A DNA stretch of 38,857 bases from Asparagopsis taxiformis (GCA_030407315.1 JALQPE010000120.1:1-38857); one strand, 5' to 3'. Shown: positions 18,396 to 29,038, counted from the stretch's first letter. A program made the numbers and translations. Notes: generated by a model from the sequence alone, not told the origin.

Positions 18396-18992
18396 GTCGA
18401 GTTTTGACGCAAAAGGGAGGATTGCGAGCTGAACAGGGGAGACTGTGCCGTCCAGATGCGACCAATTTTATTTTTGTGGTGCTTTCGAGACTTGGAATGT
18501 AACGTGTTCGTAGTTTTTTGGGTAGTAGTTTTGTGCTCACTCCAGCTGACATCCCAACGGTGGAATTTAACCGAGAGTTCAATCATTTCCAACTGTTACA
18601 TCACATTGCGTGCTGGCAACGTGTGCATGGAAGGACGAACGACTGCCCTGGGAGATGAATTTTCAATTAATTCATTTGTAATAATAAACTTTTTTATTTC
18701 CAAACTTCGTGGAATCTGAATGTGCTTTACAGCGGATATGCCACGGATCATGTAAGGAAAGCAAATGGATTCTCATATATATGATTATATGTTTATATTC
18801 GTTGTTCTCGATCCGGATCTCATTGTTCGGGGAATCAGAGACCATGGCTTGGGCCATACTCAATCTCACTGCCGGCGATGATTTCGAGTATGCACAGCAA
18901 GACTTAAGCGGACGCAGAAAGCTGTCCGGTCGACGCCGCAGGCTCCACTCCGCCCTCATCACCGACTGATCTTCTTTGACCGACTTTGCTTT
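18396..18992. other. Upstream region of the Plavaka gene, no firm gene
   Basis: AT-rich around 18670-18810, so it may contain the minus-strand promoter. A plus-strand open frame at 18844-18969 would encode about 41 residues ending in an Arg-rich segment (GRRKLSGRRRRLHSA). It could be a short exon leading into the array at 19058, but I have no homology for it. Confidence 0.35.
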
Positions 18993-19030
18993 GTACGTGC
19001 GCGAATCTTGATCAAGATTCGCGCACGTAC
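18993..19030. repeat. Perfect 38-bp palindrome
   Basis: GTACGTGCGCGAATCTTGA is followed immediately by its exact reverse complement, with no loop. It could extrude as a cruciform or bind a dimeric protein. It sits between the Plavaka gene region and the repeat array. Confidence 0.95.
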
Positions 19031-19057
19031 CTTCGTTCCATCCTCTACCCTCGAGGG

Positions 19058-20110
19058 TATGCGTTGAGGGAAGCGTGGGTTTTGAGTCTGACTATTTCCG
19101 TTGATGCGATATTTTTCATGGGAAGCCTGTTGACTGATGGTGTGTATTGAGCGGAGGATGGAAGAGAGGTACGTGAAGTTTTGAAAGTATGCTGTGAGGG
19201 AAGGTTGATTTTGAGTCTGACTGTTGTGGTTGATTCCGATGTTGTGTAGATGATGCAGGAATGTTGATGACGGAAGGTAAGTTTCATTGAGTGCCAAGAT
19301 GTGCTTTGCGAAGATATGGACTGCTGACTATGATTATTGTTATTGCAAGGTTTTTGGATCATGGTTTGTATTGTGTGTAGGATGGATGAGAGGTACATTT
19401 GCGAGTTCTCAGGGTATGTAGCGAGGGAAACGTTGGTTTTCAATCTGACTGTTGCGATTGAATCCGATGTTGCGTAGGTGATGGAGGAATAGTGATGACG
19501 GAAGGTAAGTCACATTGGGCGCCCAGACCGGTTGTGCGAAGATGCGGAATGCTGACTACTTTTCTTGGCTACACGATTACGTGATTTATGGTTTTTATTG
19601 TGTGCAGGATGGAACAGGTAAGTAAGTGTGCGAGTTTTGAAAGTAAGCAGCGAGGGAAGGTTGGTTTTGAGTCTGACTATTTCCGTTGATGCGATATTTT
19701 TCATTGGAAGCCTATTGAGTCATGGTGTGTATTGTGTGGAGCGAAGGTAAGTGTGCGAGTTTTGAAAGTATGCTGTGATGGAAGGTTGGTTTTGAGTCTG
19801 ACTGTTGTGGTTGATTCCGATGTTGTGTAGATGATGCAGGAATGTTGATGACAGAAGGTAAGTTTTACTGAGCACCAAGACTTGTTTTGCGAAGATATGG
19901 ACTGCTGACTTTGATTATTCATTGCAAGGTTTTTGGATCATGGTTTGTATTTTGTGTAGGATGGATGATTCAGTCATCCTCTCGGAGAGGTAAGTAAGGG
20001 AGTTTCTAGGATATCTGTCGTGGTAAGCGTTGCTTTTGAGTCTGACTGTTGTGGTTGATTCTGATGTTGTGTATGTGATGCAGGAGTGGTGAAGCAGGAA
20101 CGGCAGGACT
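19058..20110 (+). repeat. Degenerate tandem array with splice-site-like signals
   Basis: About six units begin near 19058, 19188, 19411, 19643, 19768 and 20011, each containing TTGAGTCTGACT or a close variant. Spacing alternates between about 125-130 and 220-245 bp. In three long units a 27-nt segment (19250-19276, 19478-19504, 19831-19857) is preceded by TAG and followed by GTAAGT. A second segment starting GATGG (19381, 19608, 19960) follows TAG or CAG and precedes GTA. These look like microexons. I find no long coding frame, and other readings are possible. Confidence 0.6.
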
Positions 20111-20446
20111 GAAGGAGAGTGAAGAAGGGATGTAGGAAGATGGGGAATGAAGCTGTGAGGTGTTTCTGGTATGTGTATATTTTGGGGCATACGATAGAAG
20201 TGAGAGTGGGTTTCAAGTGGTGTAAGATTTTGCTGACCATGTTCGTGTTTGATGTCTTGATGATTTAATGGGCTGGGGTGGTGTCGAGGAAAGCGGGGAT
20301 GGTATTGGGAAGGAGCGTATTTTTTGTAATCTAGGTCGTGAGGGTTCTTGCAGTATGTGCGGATGGTGGTGCATGGCGTTCGGATGGTAGGGAGAACGCG
20401 ATAGTGAGGGAGATGGGTGATCGACGATATGCTGACAGGTATTTTG
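20111..20446. other. Intergenic, nothing recognised
   Basis: Purine/G-rich plus strand downstream of the array. The minus-strand frames are Pro/His/Ser-rich and look like a composition effect. Confidence 0.4.
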
Positions 20447-20542
20447 TATTCTGGCTGGATACGTATTTCCTATTCTAACCGGGTATTTATTTCCTATTCT
20501 AACCGGGTATTTATTTCCTATTCTGACCAGATATGTATTCCC
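20447..20542. repeat. 24-bp tandem repeat, four units
   Basis: Units at 20447, 20471, 20495 and 20519. The two middle units are identical (TATTCTAACCGGGTATTTAT plus TTCC). The outer units differ at several bases. The unit length is a multiple of three and the minus strand reads as an octapeptide repeat, but there is no other support for coding. Confidence 0.9.
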
Positions 20543-20673
20543 TATTCTAGAGAGACGTATTGTATACGAGCAGTTTCCTAAATGAGAGAATAAAATACGG
20601 TCCGATATGGGCCCTGAATTTACCATCCGCTGTAATTTCTTCCCTCCCGGTTTTCGCTGATATATTGTATACT

Positions 20674-20974
20674 GGATGTCGGGTCCTAGTATTCCGCCAT
20701 ATGTACTAGAGAAAGTGGATGTCGGGTCCTAGTATTCCGCCATATGTACTAGAGAAAGTGGATGTCGGGTCCTAGTATTCCGCCATATGTACTAGAGAAA
20801 GTGGATGTCGGGTCCTAGTATTCCGCCATATGTACTAGAGAAAGTGGATGTCGGGTCCTAGTATTCCGCCATATGTACTAGAGAAAGTGGATGTCGGGTC
20901 CTAGTATTCCGCCATATGTACTAGAGAAAGTGGATGTCGGGCCCTAGTATTCCGCCATATGTACTAGAGAAAGT
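20674..20974. repeat. 43-bp tandem repeat, seven units
   Basis: Units begin at 20674, 20717, 20760, 20803, 20846, 20889 and 20932, starting GGATGTCGGG and ending GAGAAAGT. They are nearly identical; the last has a T-to-C change. The following GGACGTCCGCATCC starts the non-tandem subterminal part. The same building blocks recur, inverted and diverged, at 29039-29210. Confidence 0.95.
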
Positions 20975-21059
20975 GGACGTCCGCATCCAAAAAATTTTTA
21001 TTTTTTTTTGGACGCGGACGTTCATTTGTTCTAGTAAATCTCGGGGCCGACTAGGACCC

Positions 21060-21106
21060 GTACTAGAGAGACTGGACGTCCGCGTCCACTTCCGAAAACA
21101 CAGACG
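21060..21106 (+). repeat. Left terminal inverted repeat (inner block)
   Basis: Starts GTACTAGAG and ends AACACAGACG, with TGGACGTCCGCGTCCA in the middle. It pairs with 28992-29038, with about six mismatches, four of them clustered. Confidence 0.85.
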
Positions 21107-21205
21107 AAACGGAAATACCAGACGAGATACCCTGCTTCGACGCCGCGAACATCGTCGAACCGCACGCGGACGCCCACGCTCGAACCAACGCCGCGCTACT
21201 ATGCG

Positions 21206-21226
21206 ACTACGCCGATTCGGCGTAGT
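21206..21226. repeat. 21-bp palindrome
   Basis: ACTACGCCGA, one T, then TCGGCGTAGT. It abuts the larger palindrome that starts at 21226. Confidence 0.9.
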
Positions 21227-21292
21227 GTCAGCAGACAATCCAGGCTAGGATAATATTCCGAATATTATCCTAGCCTGGATTGTCTGCTGACA
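21226..21292. repeat. 67-bp near-perfect palindrome (33-bp arms, 1-nt centre)
   Basis: The right arm (21260-21292) continues directly into the integrase reading frame. The left arm is its exact reverse complement, and the centre is a single C at 21259. This suggests a fold-back event at the truncated 5' end of a pol-like gene. An assembly or cloning artefact is possible. Confidence 0.95.
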
Positions 21293-21330
21293 TCTCGAGC
21301 ATGTATCGAACCACCCGTATCCGCTGACGA

Positions 21331-23037
21331 GTGGATACGCGAGCAGGCTACGGACGAGTTCTGCCAGAACGCAAAACGCGACGTCGAGACCGCGCCGCAA
21401 TCGCGTTTCACCTGTTCCCCGATGGGATTCTCATGAGAACCGCGCCGCTCGATGATGCTACGCAGATAGTCGTGCCCGAAACCATAAAGGGGCGCATTTT
21501 GCGAGCTAACCACTACGCGGTAACCGCAGGACACCCGGGCGCGCGACGCATGTATGACGCAATCCGACGCGCGTACTACTGGCCGATGATGAGCGTAGAC
21601 GTCTATACTACGGTGAGACAGTGCGACGCGAGCTCACGCAACCGCGTTACGCAATATCGCCATACGAACGCCCTGAAGCTATTCCCCGCGATGCGCCCGC
21701 TCGAGGACGTCGCCATAGATATACTGGGTCCGTTGCCCGAGACGCCACGCCAACGCCGCTTCGTACTCGTAATAGCAGACCGCTATAGCAAGCTTTGCCG
21801 ACTTATCGCGCTCGGGCGCGTATCCGCACTCGCCGTCGCGAAAGCTTTTTGCCGAGACTGGGTTTTCGTATATGGACTGCCACGCACGCTGCTTTCTGAC
21901 AACGGACCGCAGTTTCGCTCGAAGTTGTTCCAAGAAACATGTGCGCTGATGGGAACACGAAACATTTTCACGACGACGTACCATCCACAATCGAATGGGC
22001 AATTCGAGCGTTTGAACCGCACAGTCGTCGCGATGCTACGCCACTACGTCGACGAAGAGCGAAAGGATTGGGACGAGCATTTGGATGCGCTAGCGTATGT
22101 CTACAACCGCGCGATACACCGCTCGACGAATACGTCGCCATTCGAATTGACACTCACGCGCTACCCTGTATCGTTGGGCACGGAACAAGTGGACACTATC
22201 CGCAGCACGCCGTTCCTTCGCATGGAGTTTCTCGCGCGACTATCGGGAGCGTACGCTCGCGCGGCGAATGCGTTGAAGAAGGCGCAAGCAAGATACAACC
22301 GCGACTTCGACCGCAGCGTACGCACGGTGAACAAAGGTGTCAAGGTTGGCGACCAAGTATATCTGGAAACGCGCGCGGGAGCGACGACGCAAGCGCAGCG
22401 AGATGAGGGTACGCGCGCGTCGAAATTGGACTACCCTGTCTCCGGCCCCCTTCCCGTAATAAGTTGCCGCGACCATACCTACGAAATCGTGATAGATGGT
22501 GTACCCGAACTGGTCAGTTCTGACCGCATCCGCCTCGCCCCTCGCCCCGCGTCGCACGCACCCGTCGTGCCTGACAGCGCAGAAGGCTGTAGCAATACGG
22601 AAGAGGTGAACGATGCGCCGCGAGTGGACGAGCACGAATTCGACGACGCGCGCAAGGTTAACCCGGAAGCCGGGTACGGAACGCGTGAATTTATGATCGA
22701 CAAGCTGATGGCCGAAGGCATCGACGACGCGGGAGAGGCAGTCTTTCGGGTGCGATGGAAGGGCTATTCACCGCGCGACGACACTTGGGAGCCCATGCGT
22801 TCACTACCCGCGCCAATCGTCGCACGCTTTCGCAAGGAGTTGAAGCGACTAGCGTCTAATGTCGCCGGGCAGGTCACCGAAGCCAACCCCGAAGTGCCGC
22901 GCAACCGCCGGAAGCTCCCAGTGAAAAACCCCGCCCCCGAAACGACACGCGTCGCAGCGCCGCGACGAACGCCGCCCCGCCGAGCGAGCGCGAGATTAGC
23001 GGACAAAAGGACGCAGCGTCACCCGCCACGTAACTAA
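21331..23037 (+). CDS. Ty3/Gypsy-type integrase with chromodomain (5' end broken)
   Basis: The open frame has 568 codons. Its first in-frame start is GTG, so the true protein start is uncertain. Coding continues upstream in another frame (21260 to about 21418, through EPPVSADEWIREQ), so one frameshift lies near 21416-21434. Domains in order: an HHCC-like zinc-binding region whose second Cys pair reads CDAS instead of CxxC; an RNase H-fold catalytic core with D130 (AIDILGPLP), D190 (SDNGPQF) and E226 (GQFERLN), a DD35E spacing; a GPY/F-like module (SGPLPV...SDRI); and a chromodomain at about 452-505 (FRVRWKGYSPRDDTWEP). Integrases join element ends to target DNA, and chromodomains steer integration to methylated histones. 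No reverse transcriptase precedes it; upstream sequence ends at the palindrome. Confidence 0.85.
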   Translation: MDTRAGYGRVLPERKTRRRDRAAIAFHLFPDGILMRTAPLDDATQIVVPETIKGRILRANHYAVTAGHPGARRMYDAIRRAYYWPMMSVDVYTTVRQCDASSRNRVTQYRHTNALKLFPAMRPLEDVAIDILGPLPETPRQRRFVLVIADRYSKLCRLIALGRVSALAVAKAFCRDWVFVYGLPRTLLSDNGPQFRSKLFQETCALMGTRNIFTTTYHPQSNGQFERLNRTVVAMLRHYVDEERKDWDEHLDALAYVYNRAIHRSTNTSPFELTLTRYPVSLGTEQVDTIRSTPFLRMEFLARLSGAYARAANALKKAQARYNRDFDRSVRTVNKGVKVGDQVYLETRAGATTQAQRDEGTRASKLDYPVSGPLPVISCRDHTYEIVIDGVPELVSSDRIRLAPRPASHAPVVPDSAEGCSNTEEVNDAPRVDEHEFDDARKVNPEAGYGTREFMIDKLMAEGIDDAGEAVFRVRWKGYSPRDDTWEPMRSLPAPIVARFRKELKRLASNVAGQVTEANPEVPRNRRKLPVKNPAPETTRVAAPRRTPPRRASARLADKRTQRHPPRN

Positions 23038-24881
23038 CTCCCGAACTGCCGCCGGGCTCGGCGGACGCGCGAACTAAAGCAGCCATCTACGCCGGCTGTC
23101 GACTAAGTGGGCCACGCCCCGCGGAAAGCCCGAATACGTAGATAGCTACACGCACCGACACATCATCGATACGCTGCGGTCAACGCCGAGGGCGTCCGCA
23201 GTTAACCGTATCGCGCAAGAAGGCCGCTGCCACCACTGCCACCGATTGCGCACGTGCAAGATGTCAGGAAGCGCAACCGTTAACGTGGCGCCACGCAATT
23301 GCCCGTCACGCAACGCCAAGCGAACAGGCCGCGTTCCGCTTGGGCGTCATGCTAATCATAGCTAGCCTGAGCCCTTCAAATCGCGGAGTGAGCCGGCGCC
23401 GTTCGTCGAGCGAAGGTGCAAATAGCGCGCACGCAACCGCCCAACAGGGGCACACGCGACTCCTAGGCCACCCGCATCATTTACCCGCGTCTATGGAAGC
23501 TCCTTCGTGTAAGGCCGCCCGAGCCTAGCGGCCGCACTGCGCGAGGAAAAAGGAGAACGCACGAGACGTTAATGCACGTCGCGGGAGACACAGCAATTGG
23601 CCCAGCGCGCCGCTCGTTCGCCATGAGAAAGCCGGTGCTCTTCGACACGAAGCATCGGCAACGGTCACCCTCACTGGAAGGAAGGAGAGGGCCTCAAAAC
23701 CCGCTCACCCTGCCACGCGTCCGTTCGGAATTCGCAATGCCACGCACGCCATTTTTCGCCGCGCCACGCAAGAGTTCTACGCCTACGCTATGATATTCTC
23801 GTTGACGACCCGCCGCGCGCCTACCGACTCACCGCACTCGGGCTCTAGAACGCTTCATGAAACCTGTACGAGTCTGGTAACCAGCGGGTGTTCTATTGAC
23901 TCTGAATGGTGGAGCGAGCTGGAATCAGCGATGAGTTCTCGCGCGAAAACGGGGAACGACGTTGGAATCAAGCGCGGGGCTGGCCCTGCTGGTCAACAGT
24001 GTAGCCGTCCCACGGAAATTGCCCCATTGGAAAATTACTAGGAGAAGGGACAGACGCATTACGCCGCCGTCCAGCCTACTCCCGCGCCGTGACGAAACGT
24101 CCCCTGCTGTCGCCTTTTGATTGGGCGACGACACACGCCGACTACCGCGAGGCGCGCGAGCTTGGTGGAAAGACGCAACCCCCTGGAAGGACGCGGGTCT
24201 CCACTGGGAATATAGCGGCACCCACGTGCACGCTTACCCCTCTCCAGCGGAAGCGAAATGGACGAGAGAGGCTCCTAGAAGATGTAATCCCGCATAAGCC
24301 TCCTAATAACACCAGCCGCCCCGTTTTAGAGGCGATAGTTGCGTGCGCCACGACCGACCCGCGTCCATCCGAAGCGAGCAAACGAGCGACCACGTTAGCG
24401 AGGAACCAATACGCGACGCAAACGAACACCTGCCATGGCGTCGGACGAATGCGCTGCGAACTAACCGCCTACGAAAGACGCTGCGTACGACGAACCGACG
24501 AAGCGCATACGCCCCGACAAAGTTCCCTCGGACGCGCTGTCCTCTCCCAAACCCTTCTTTCACCCCCGTACACCCCTTCAAACTTTGCAGCATACGCGCC
24601 ACACCTTCGCACGCGCCCGTAGGACGTCGTCGTCCGCGTGTCCCCCGAGCGCCGACGTGATCACCCAGCAAACACGGCCTCAAACGTTGGACGCGCACGC
24701 CGCGACGGCCAAAGCCCATTATGACGTGGCAACCGCCCCATATGTTCGACCGTGCGCCGAGGCAAACGCGAAGCTACAAGGCGTGTACCCAGAAGGAAAG
24801 GCGACTTAGAACAGGAAAGGCAAGGATACGTTTATTTGAGGTAGCATGGAACGTCAGAGAGGAATGTACGGATGATAACTA
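23038..24881. other. GC-rich interior of the TIR element, no supported gene
   Basis: Several medium open frames exist on the plus strand (for example 24089-24622), but they are rich in Arg, Ala, Thr and Pro with no domain. This is expected in GC-rich sequence with many CG-containing codons. A CxxC...C motif near 23230 is isolated by stops. It may be the untranslated 3' part of the integrase unit. Confidence 0.45.
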
Positions 24882-25600
24882 CTACGGATTCGCAGGCGCG
24901 TCGTCGTCGCGGCGCGTACGACGACTGGAAGTGCTTCCCACCGCATTGCGCGCGCGAGCACGGCTTGAGGCTGTGTCTGCTCGGTGACCGCGTCGACGCT
25001 CGGGATTCAATACCCGGACGACGCGCCCGCCTTGCACCCCGAGGCGCAAAGGCGGGATACTAGGAGGCGCCGACGTGGCCCCCGCAGGGCGAGAACGAGT
25101 CATTGGACACGCGCCGCCGCGACCCACTCCAACGCCCCGCGCGGTCGATGTCGCTCCGGAGGCCGTTTCATCCTGCATCGCCTCCTCTTGTAAACCGCTA
25201 ACCGACTGCGTCTCGCCGTTAGATGCGACCACTTCAGCCGATACGGCGGGCGACCGCTGAACCGAGTCGATGATATCACTCAGCGTAGCGCCAAGTCGAT
25301 GCGTGCGCTCGATAGTGTTTTGAATCTGGCGGACCGTCTCCTTCTCGCGCGCTTGATATTCGCGACGGACAGCCGCGACGCGCCCCTCGTCCCGCTTACG
25401 CTCGTTAGCAAGGCTAGCATTGGCAGCTGCAAGCGCACGCTCCGCCGTTTCTTGAGCCGCATTCGCAGCTTCGCACTTAGTATGCAGCGCCGTAATCATC
25501 GCCCGATTGCCGTCGACCTCGCCTTGATGCGCCGCCGTGCGTTCTTGAAGAACCCGAACTTCGTGACGAAGATGATCCAGCCGCGCCGCGTCTTCGCCCC

Positions 25601-25853
25601 CTATAAGAAAAGGAATATGTACCCCTGATATGCTTTAGATGAACCAATGATGTACGTGATATCTCTACTCTACGCAAGAGATACTTCGCTGATGTCCGGG
25701 AGATGAGCGTATGGACATCTCCCGTCCATCATTGGTGTATCGCTATGCGGCCATCAGCTGAAGAGCAAATGATCCTTATCCGTACATCAGAGGAACACCA
25801 TGCATGTCATAGGTACATCATGCGGCCATCTTTGGTACATCTTTAAGGCTTAC
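25601..25853 (-). other. Putative spliceosomal intron
   Basis: On the minus strand the donor is CCA|GTAAGC and the acceptor is TTCCTTTTCTTATAG|GGG. Removing it joins a Lys-Ala-Gly-Pro end to Arg-Gly-Glu-Asp in frame and continues a coiled coil. The interior is AT-richer than its surroundings and has two inverted repeats (ACCAATGAT/ATCATTGGT and GGGAGATG/CATCTCCC). Confidence 0.6.
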
Positions 25854-26006
25854 TGGGGCCGGCCTTCCTCACCAACGCCTCGTCATGTACGCGCGCATCT
25901 TGAAGAGCCCTTTCGGCTTTACGCTGCGACGCTAACGCCTCAGCGCGGATCTTGGTTGCCTCTGCGACGCGCGCCAGAGCGTCGTCACGAGCTTGAGATA
26001 TCACGG

Positions 26007-26046
26007 TCACTCGCGACAGGGCCTCGTCACTCGCGACAGGGCCTCG
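26007..26046. repeat. 20-bp tandem duplication, frame-breaking
   Basis: TCACTCGCGACAGGGCCTCG occurs twice in a row. Twenty is not a multiple of three, and removing one copy restores the coiled-coil frame. It is therefore a recent inactivating event, or an assembly duplication. Confidence 0.9.
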
Positions 26047-28005
26047 TCGCGGCTCCTTTCGATCGATTCCAGACGCGACGCCACTTCTTCACGAGCCCGT
26101 TCGGACGCCGCTGCACGCGACAAGGCATCATCACGCTCCCGCTCGGCGGCGGAAAGCTGTCTTCGTAACGCACGAACGGCCGCTTCGTCCGTCGATACGC
26201 CCGCCCCTGCGACGACTATTGCCGTGCTCGGACCACCTCCCCCGGACGCCACAACCTCGCCCGCCGCTGTAGCATCGTCTGAAGCCCGGTTCGCGCCTTT
26301 CAGCGCTTGTAACTCGTTATAGACCTTGACGTATTCCGCGCGCAGCGCCGCGTCGAGCTGAGTGACGTCAATCGGCGCGCGAGGAGCCTCGGAGAATAGC
26401 GAATAGCGACCATCGCGGAAGCGTCGTCGCTCGATAGCTAACAACGCCGCCATGCCAAGGTACTGCGCGTACTCTCGCGAGTCAATCGCACGCATGACGT
26501 GTAATTCGTTGGAAGATAACGCCGATAACACGGAATCGATAGTCACGACGTCGCCCGCCTCTAAGTTCGCGAACGCATCGCGCGACGGGTTGCGTGGGGA
26601 CTTCAGAAGGATGTGTGGAATTTCGGTATGGCGATGTACGCCCAGCGTGCCATGCGACCAATCTACAGCGCCGCGTTCTGCGTTCCAAGGCAGCCATTGA
26701 CCGCCCTACCTGAGATCGACGCCCGGCGCTACTTCGAAGACGGGAGTCTCGTCCCACGCGCAAGAGCGGTGCTCCCGTAGGAGGCTTTCTAGGTGCACCG
26801 TTGAATACGTGCCGCCGCGTACAACCGCCGATGCGCCGACGCGTTCGATGCCCGCGATAAGTTGGTCGTTCAGTCGCAAGATGCGCCGCTCGACGTACGC
26901 AACGTGCAACCAAGCGGCAGCGACCATGACGACCCATTCGCTGAGGGCTATCGCCCAGAAATACGAGCGCGTTTCGATAGAGACGTTCAAACCGAGCAAG
27001 ACCGATGGCGCGTAGTGGAAAACACAAGGGAGCGGCACTGACAACGACTCGGGAGCCTCGGGCCAGTCACGCGCGTCGTAGCGCGAGAAGAACGCACCGA
27101 CGCGGTCTTCCGGGAATTCGCGAAACTCGACGTCGCGATACGTAACAAAGTAGCCGCGCGACTGACGCAAGCGCAATTCACGGCGCGATTCAGACCGCAT
27201 GGCCGCTTCCAGGAACCACGGCACGCTGGTCTCGCCTTCGTTGTCGACGTCGTTCCACGGCACGCCGCCGTCTAACAGGAAGCCGGCACTGGGCGCTGCC
27301 GCCCAAGGGTCAATGTGAACAAACTCGTCGCGGCGCATGGTACGAAGTTTGGCCAAGTGGCGCACGAGTCGCTCGTCAGCCGCATCCTCCAAGAAATACG
27401 CGTCGCAGGGCAAGTTCGTCGGCACAGCCAGGTCGCAAAGCGCAGCGTCGCGTCGCACATCCCACACCGACTGTGCGTTTCGATGGCCAGGCAACACGGC
27501 GTACCGGTTAACGTCGGCAATGCGGTCCCAGAGGAAGCGGCGCGGATAGAACTGAAGGCGACTTAGCTCCGACCAAGTCGGGAGCGTGCGAGGAAGGAAG
27601 CGAAACGCCACGGGTCGTCGTATCGCACGCGAGGCGCCGGAGCGGGAACGTTCTGCGCGGCCGAAGGAAGCGAGACCGACGCAGGCGGAGGAACAGAACG
27701 AAGAAGGATGCCAGTGCCAGAGCGAGCCCCGGTCGCGGAAGTTGGCGTCACGGTAGCGTCCACGGTCGCGACGACGTCGGATAGCGTAGCGCCGTCACCC
27801 CCGCGTCCGCTCGACGATGCCGGCGCACCCGCGTTTGAGGAGGAGGCCTGCGCCATGGACATGTAATAAGGGCTCTCGGGGCTCGACGGAAAAGGAATCG
27901 AAACGCGCGCAGTGGACGGAGAAGCATGGGGCGTAGGCACAGTTTCGTTGCCAGGAGTGCGCCGGCTCGGAGCCAGTCGGGAAGCGAATCGTTGTCTTGC
28001 GCCAT

Positions 28006-28991
28006 CGGTAAACGAGCACGCGCACGACGGAGACGAGGAAGCGAGCGCGAATGGCACAATGGAACAGAGAGAAGGAAGGATGGAACGGAGAGAAGACGGA
28101 GGAAAAGAGCAGAGGAAGCACAGGATGATGATGCGTACGAGAGATCAAGCGCGAGGACGCGCTTCGAAGTTAGTCGGGGGGAGTGTGACGCAATTTATTT
28201 CGTCGACGGGCGCGCGTTCGCTGCGATTGTGTCGGGATGAATTCGCGTGCATCTATCTTAGTTAGTTAGTAAGCGAGCGTACGCGTGGCGTTTTGATTAC
28301 GTGTCACGGAGCGTGGATGCGAGCGCGTGCGCGCGTACGTTGCCACGAAACCGCGAGCCCGGCGCCACGTGGAGCGCTTTTTACGAATTTCCCTTTTATT
28401 TCCCTTTTTGGGTTTTTTATGACGAAAGTCTTTTTCCCAAATATTTCCCTTTTTGCGTGCGAGCGAGCGGCCGCGGGCCGGCCACGTAAGGACAACCTGT
28501 CCTGAGTAGTTAGCTACTAATGGTCGTTCTACTTCGCACCTTACCAATAAACAGTCAGCATCTTCGCAGCTACGAGTTAAGCGTTTAGCGAATCGCGAGG
28601 ACCGATTGCGTTACAACGTTGCGTGCGGGTTGCTCACGATCGCCGACGTTCGCGTGCGCGCTGCGCATAAACCGATCGTCGAACCGCGTCGCACCGCGAT
28701 AGCGCGCGTTGCGTCGCACGCCACTAGGCCAGGGATTTACGACCCCTGTATGGATCGCGTTGTGCTCGAGTTTACTCGGTGATCTCACCCTGACATCACG
28801 GCTTGCGCCGGCCCGCGAATCCCGTGTTGCGATCGTTCCCTACGCGTTCCGCCGTTGTACCACCCGTTCGCCAGCGCGACCGAGCGACGCGCGAACGGAA
28901 GTTCAACCAGCGCGTTACGGTTCATCACGCCCTGACACGGCTGCAATTCTAGAACTCCCTTAGCGATCGCCACCCCGGCTGGTCCTACACA
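28006..28991. other. 5' flank of the minus-strand gene, no gene
   Basis: GC-rich, with a T-rich pyrimidine stretch at about 28380-28450 and TTAGTTAGTTAGT near 28259-28271. The promoter of the minus-strand coiled-coil gene should lie here, but I see no clear TATA box. Confidence 0.4.
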
Positions 28992-29038
28992 CGTCTGTGT
29001 TCTCGGAAATGGACGCGGACGTCCACAACCTCTAGTAC
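28992..29038 (-). repeat. Right terminal inverted repeat (inner block)
   Basis: Begins CGTCTGTGTT and ends CTCTAGTAC, the inverse of 21060-21106. It is followed to about 29300 by further GGACGTCC and CTAGTATTACTAG blocks matching the left subterminal sequences. Confidence 0.85.

Larger units (their letters stand above)
24882..28005 (-). pseudogene. Coiled-coil (Gag-like?) gene with one intron, frameshifts and an in-frame TAG
   Basis: A likely start is the ATG at 28005 (MAQDNDSLPDWL). After a frame change near 27960 a Ser/Ala/Pro-rich part runs to about 27570, and another shift leads into a folded region with many Trp and Tyr (27611-26709). An in-frame TAG at 26706-26708 interrupts a frame that otherwise continues to the coiled coil near 26010. 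There, a 20-bp tandem duplication (26007-26046) breaks the frame. Skipping one copy restores SRVTVISQARDDALARV. A 253-nt intron (25601-25853, GTAAGC...TTATAG) then joins to the second coiled coil, ending in a basic Arg/Ser-rich tail. No nucleic-acid-binding knuckle or enzyme motif is seen. Its place opposite an integrase suggests a structural or accessory protein. The family is unknown. Confidence 0.55.

Noticed and set aside
20213..20626. Minus-strand gene with an octapeptide repeat
   Set aside because: The repeat is explained by the 24-bp DNA tandem repeat, and the rest of the frame is low-complexity with no start context or homology.
20674..20974. CRISPR array
   Set aside because: The 43-bp units are contiguous with no variable spacers, and the context is eukaryotic.
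24089..24622. 177-codon plus-strand open frame
   Set aside because: Arg/Thr/Pro-rich composition typical of random frames in GC-rich DNA, with no domain and no conserved partner.
26680..26708. An intron starting at AG|GTAGGG that would remove the TAG at 26706
   Set aside because: The sequence after the TAG continues in the same frame with protein-like composition, and no convincing acceptor follows at the right phase.
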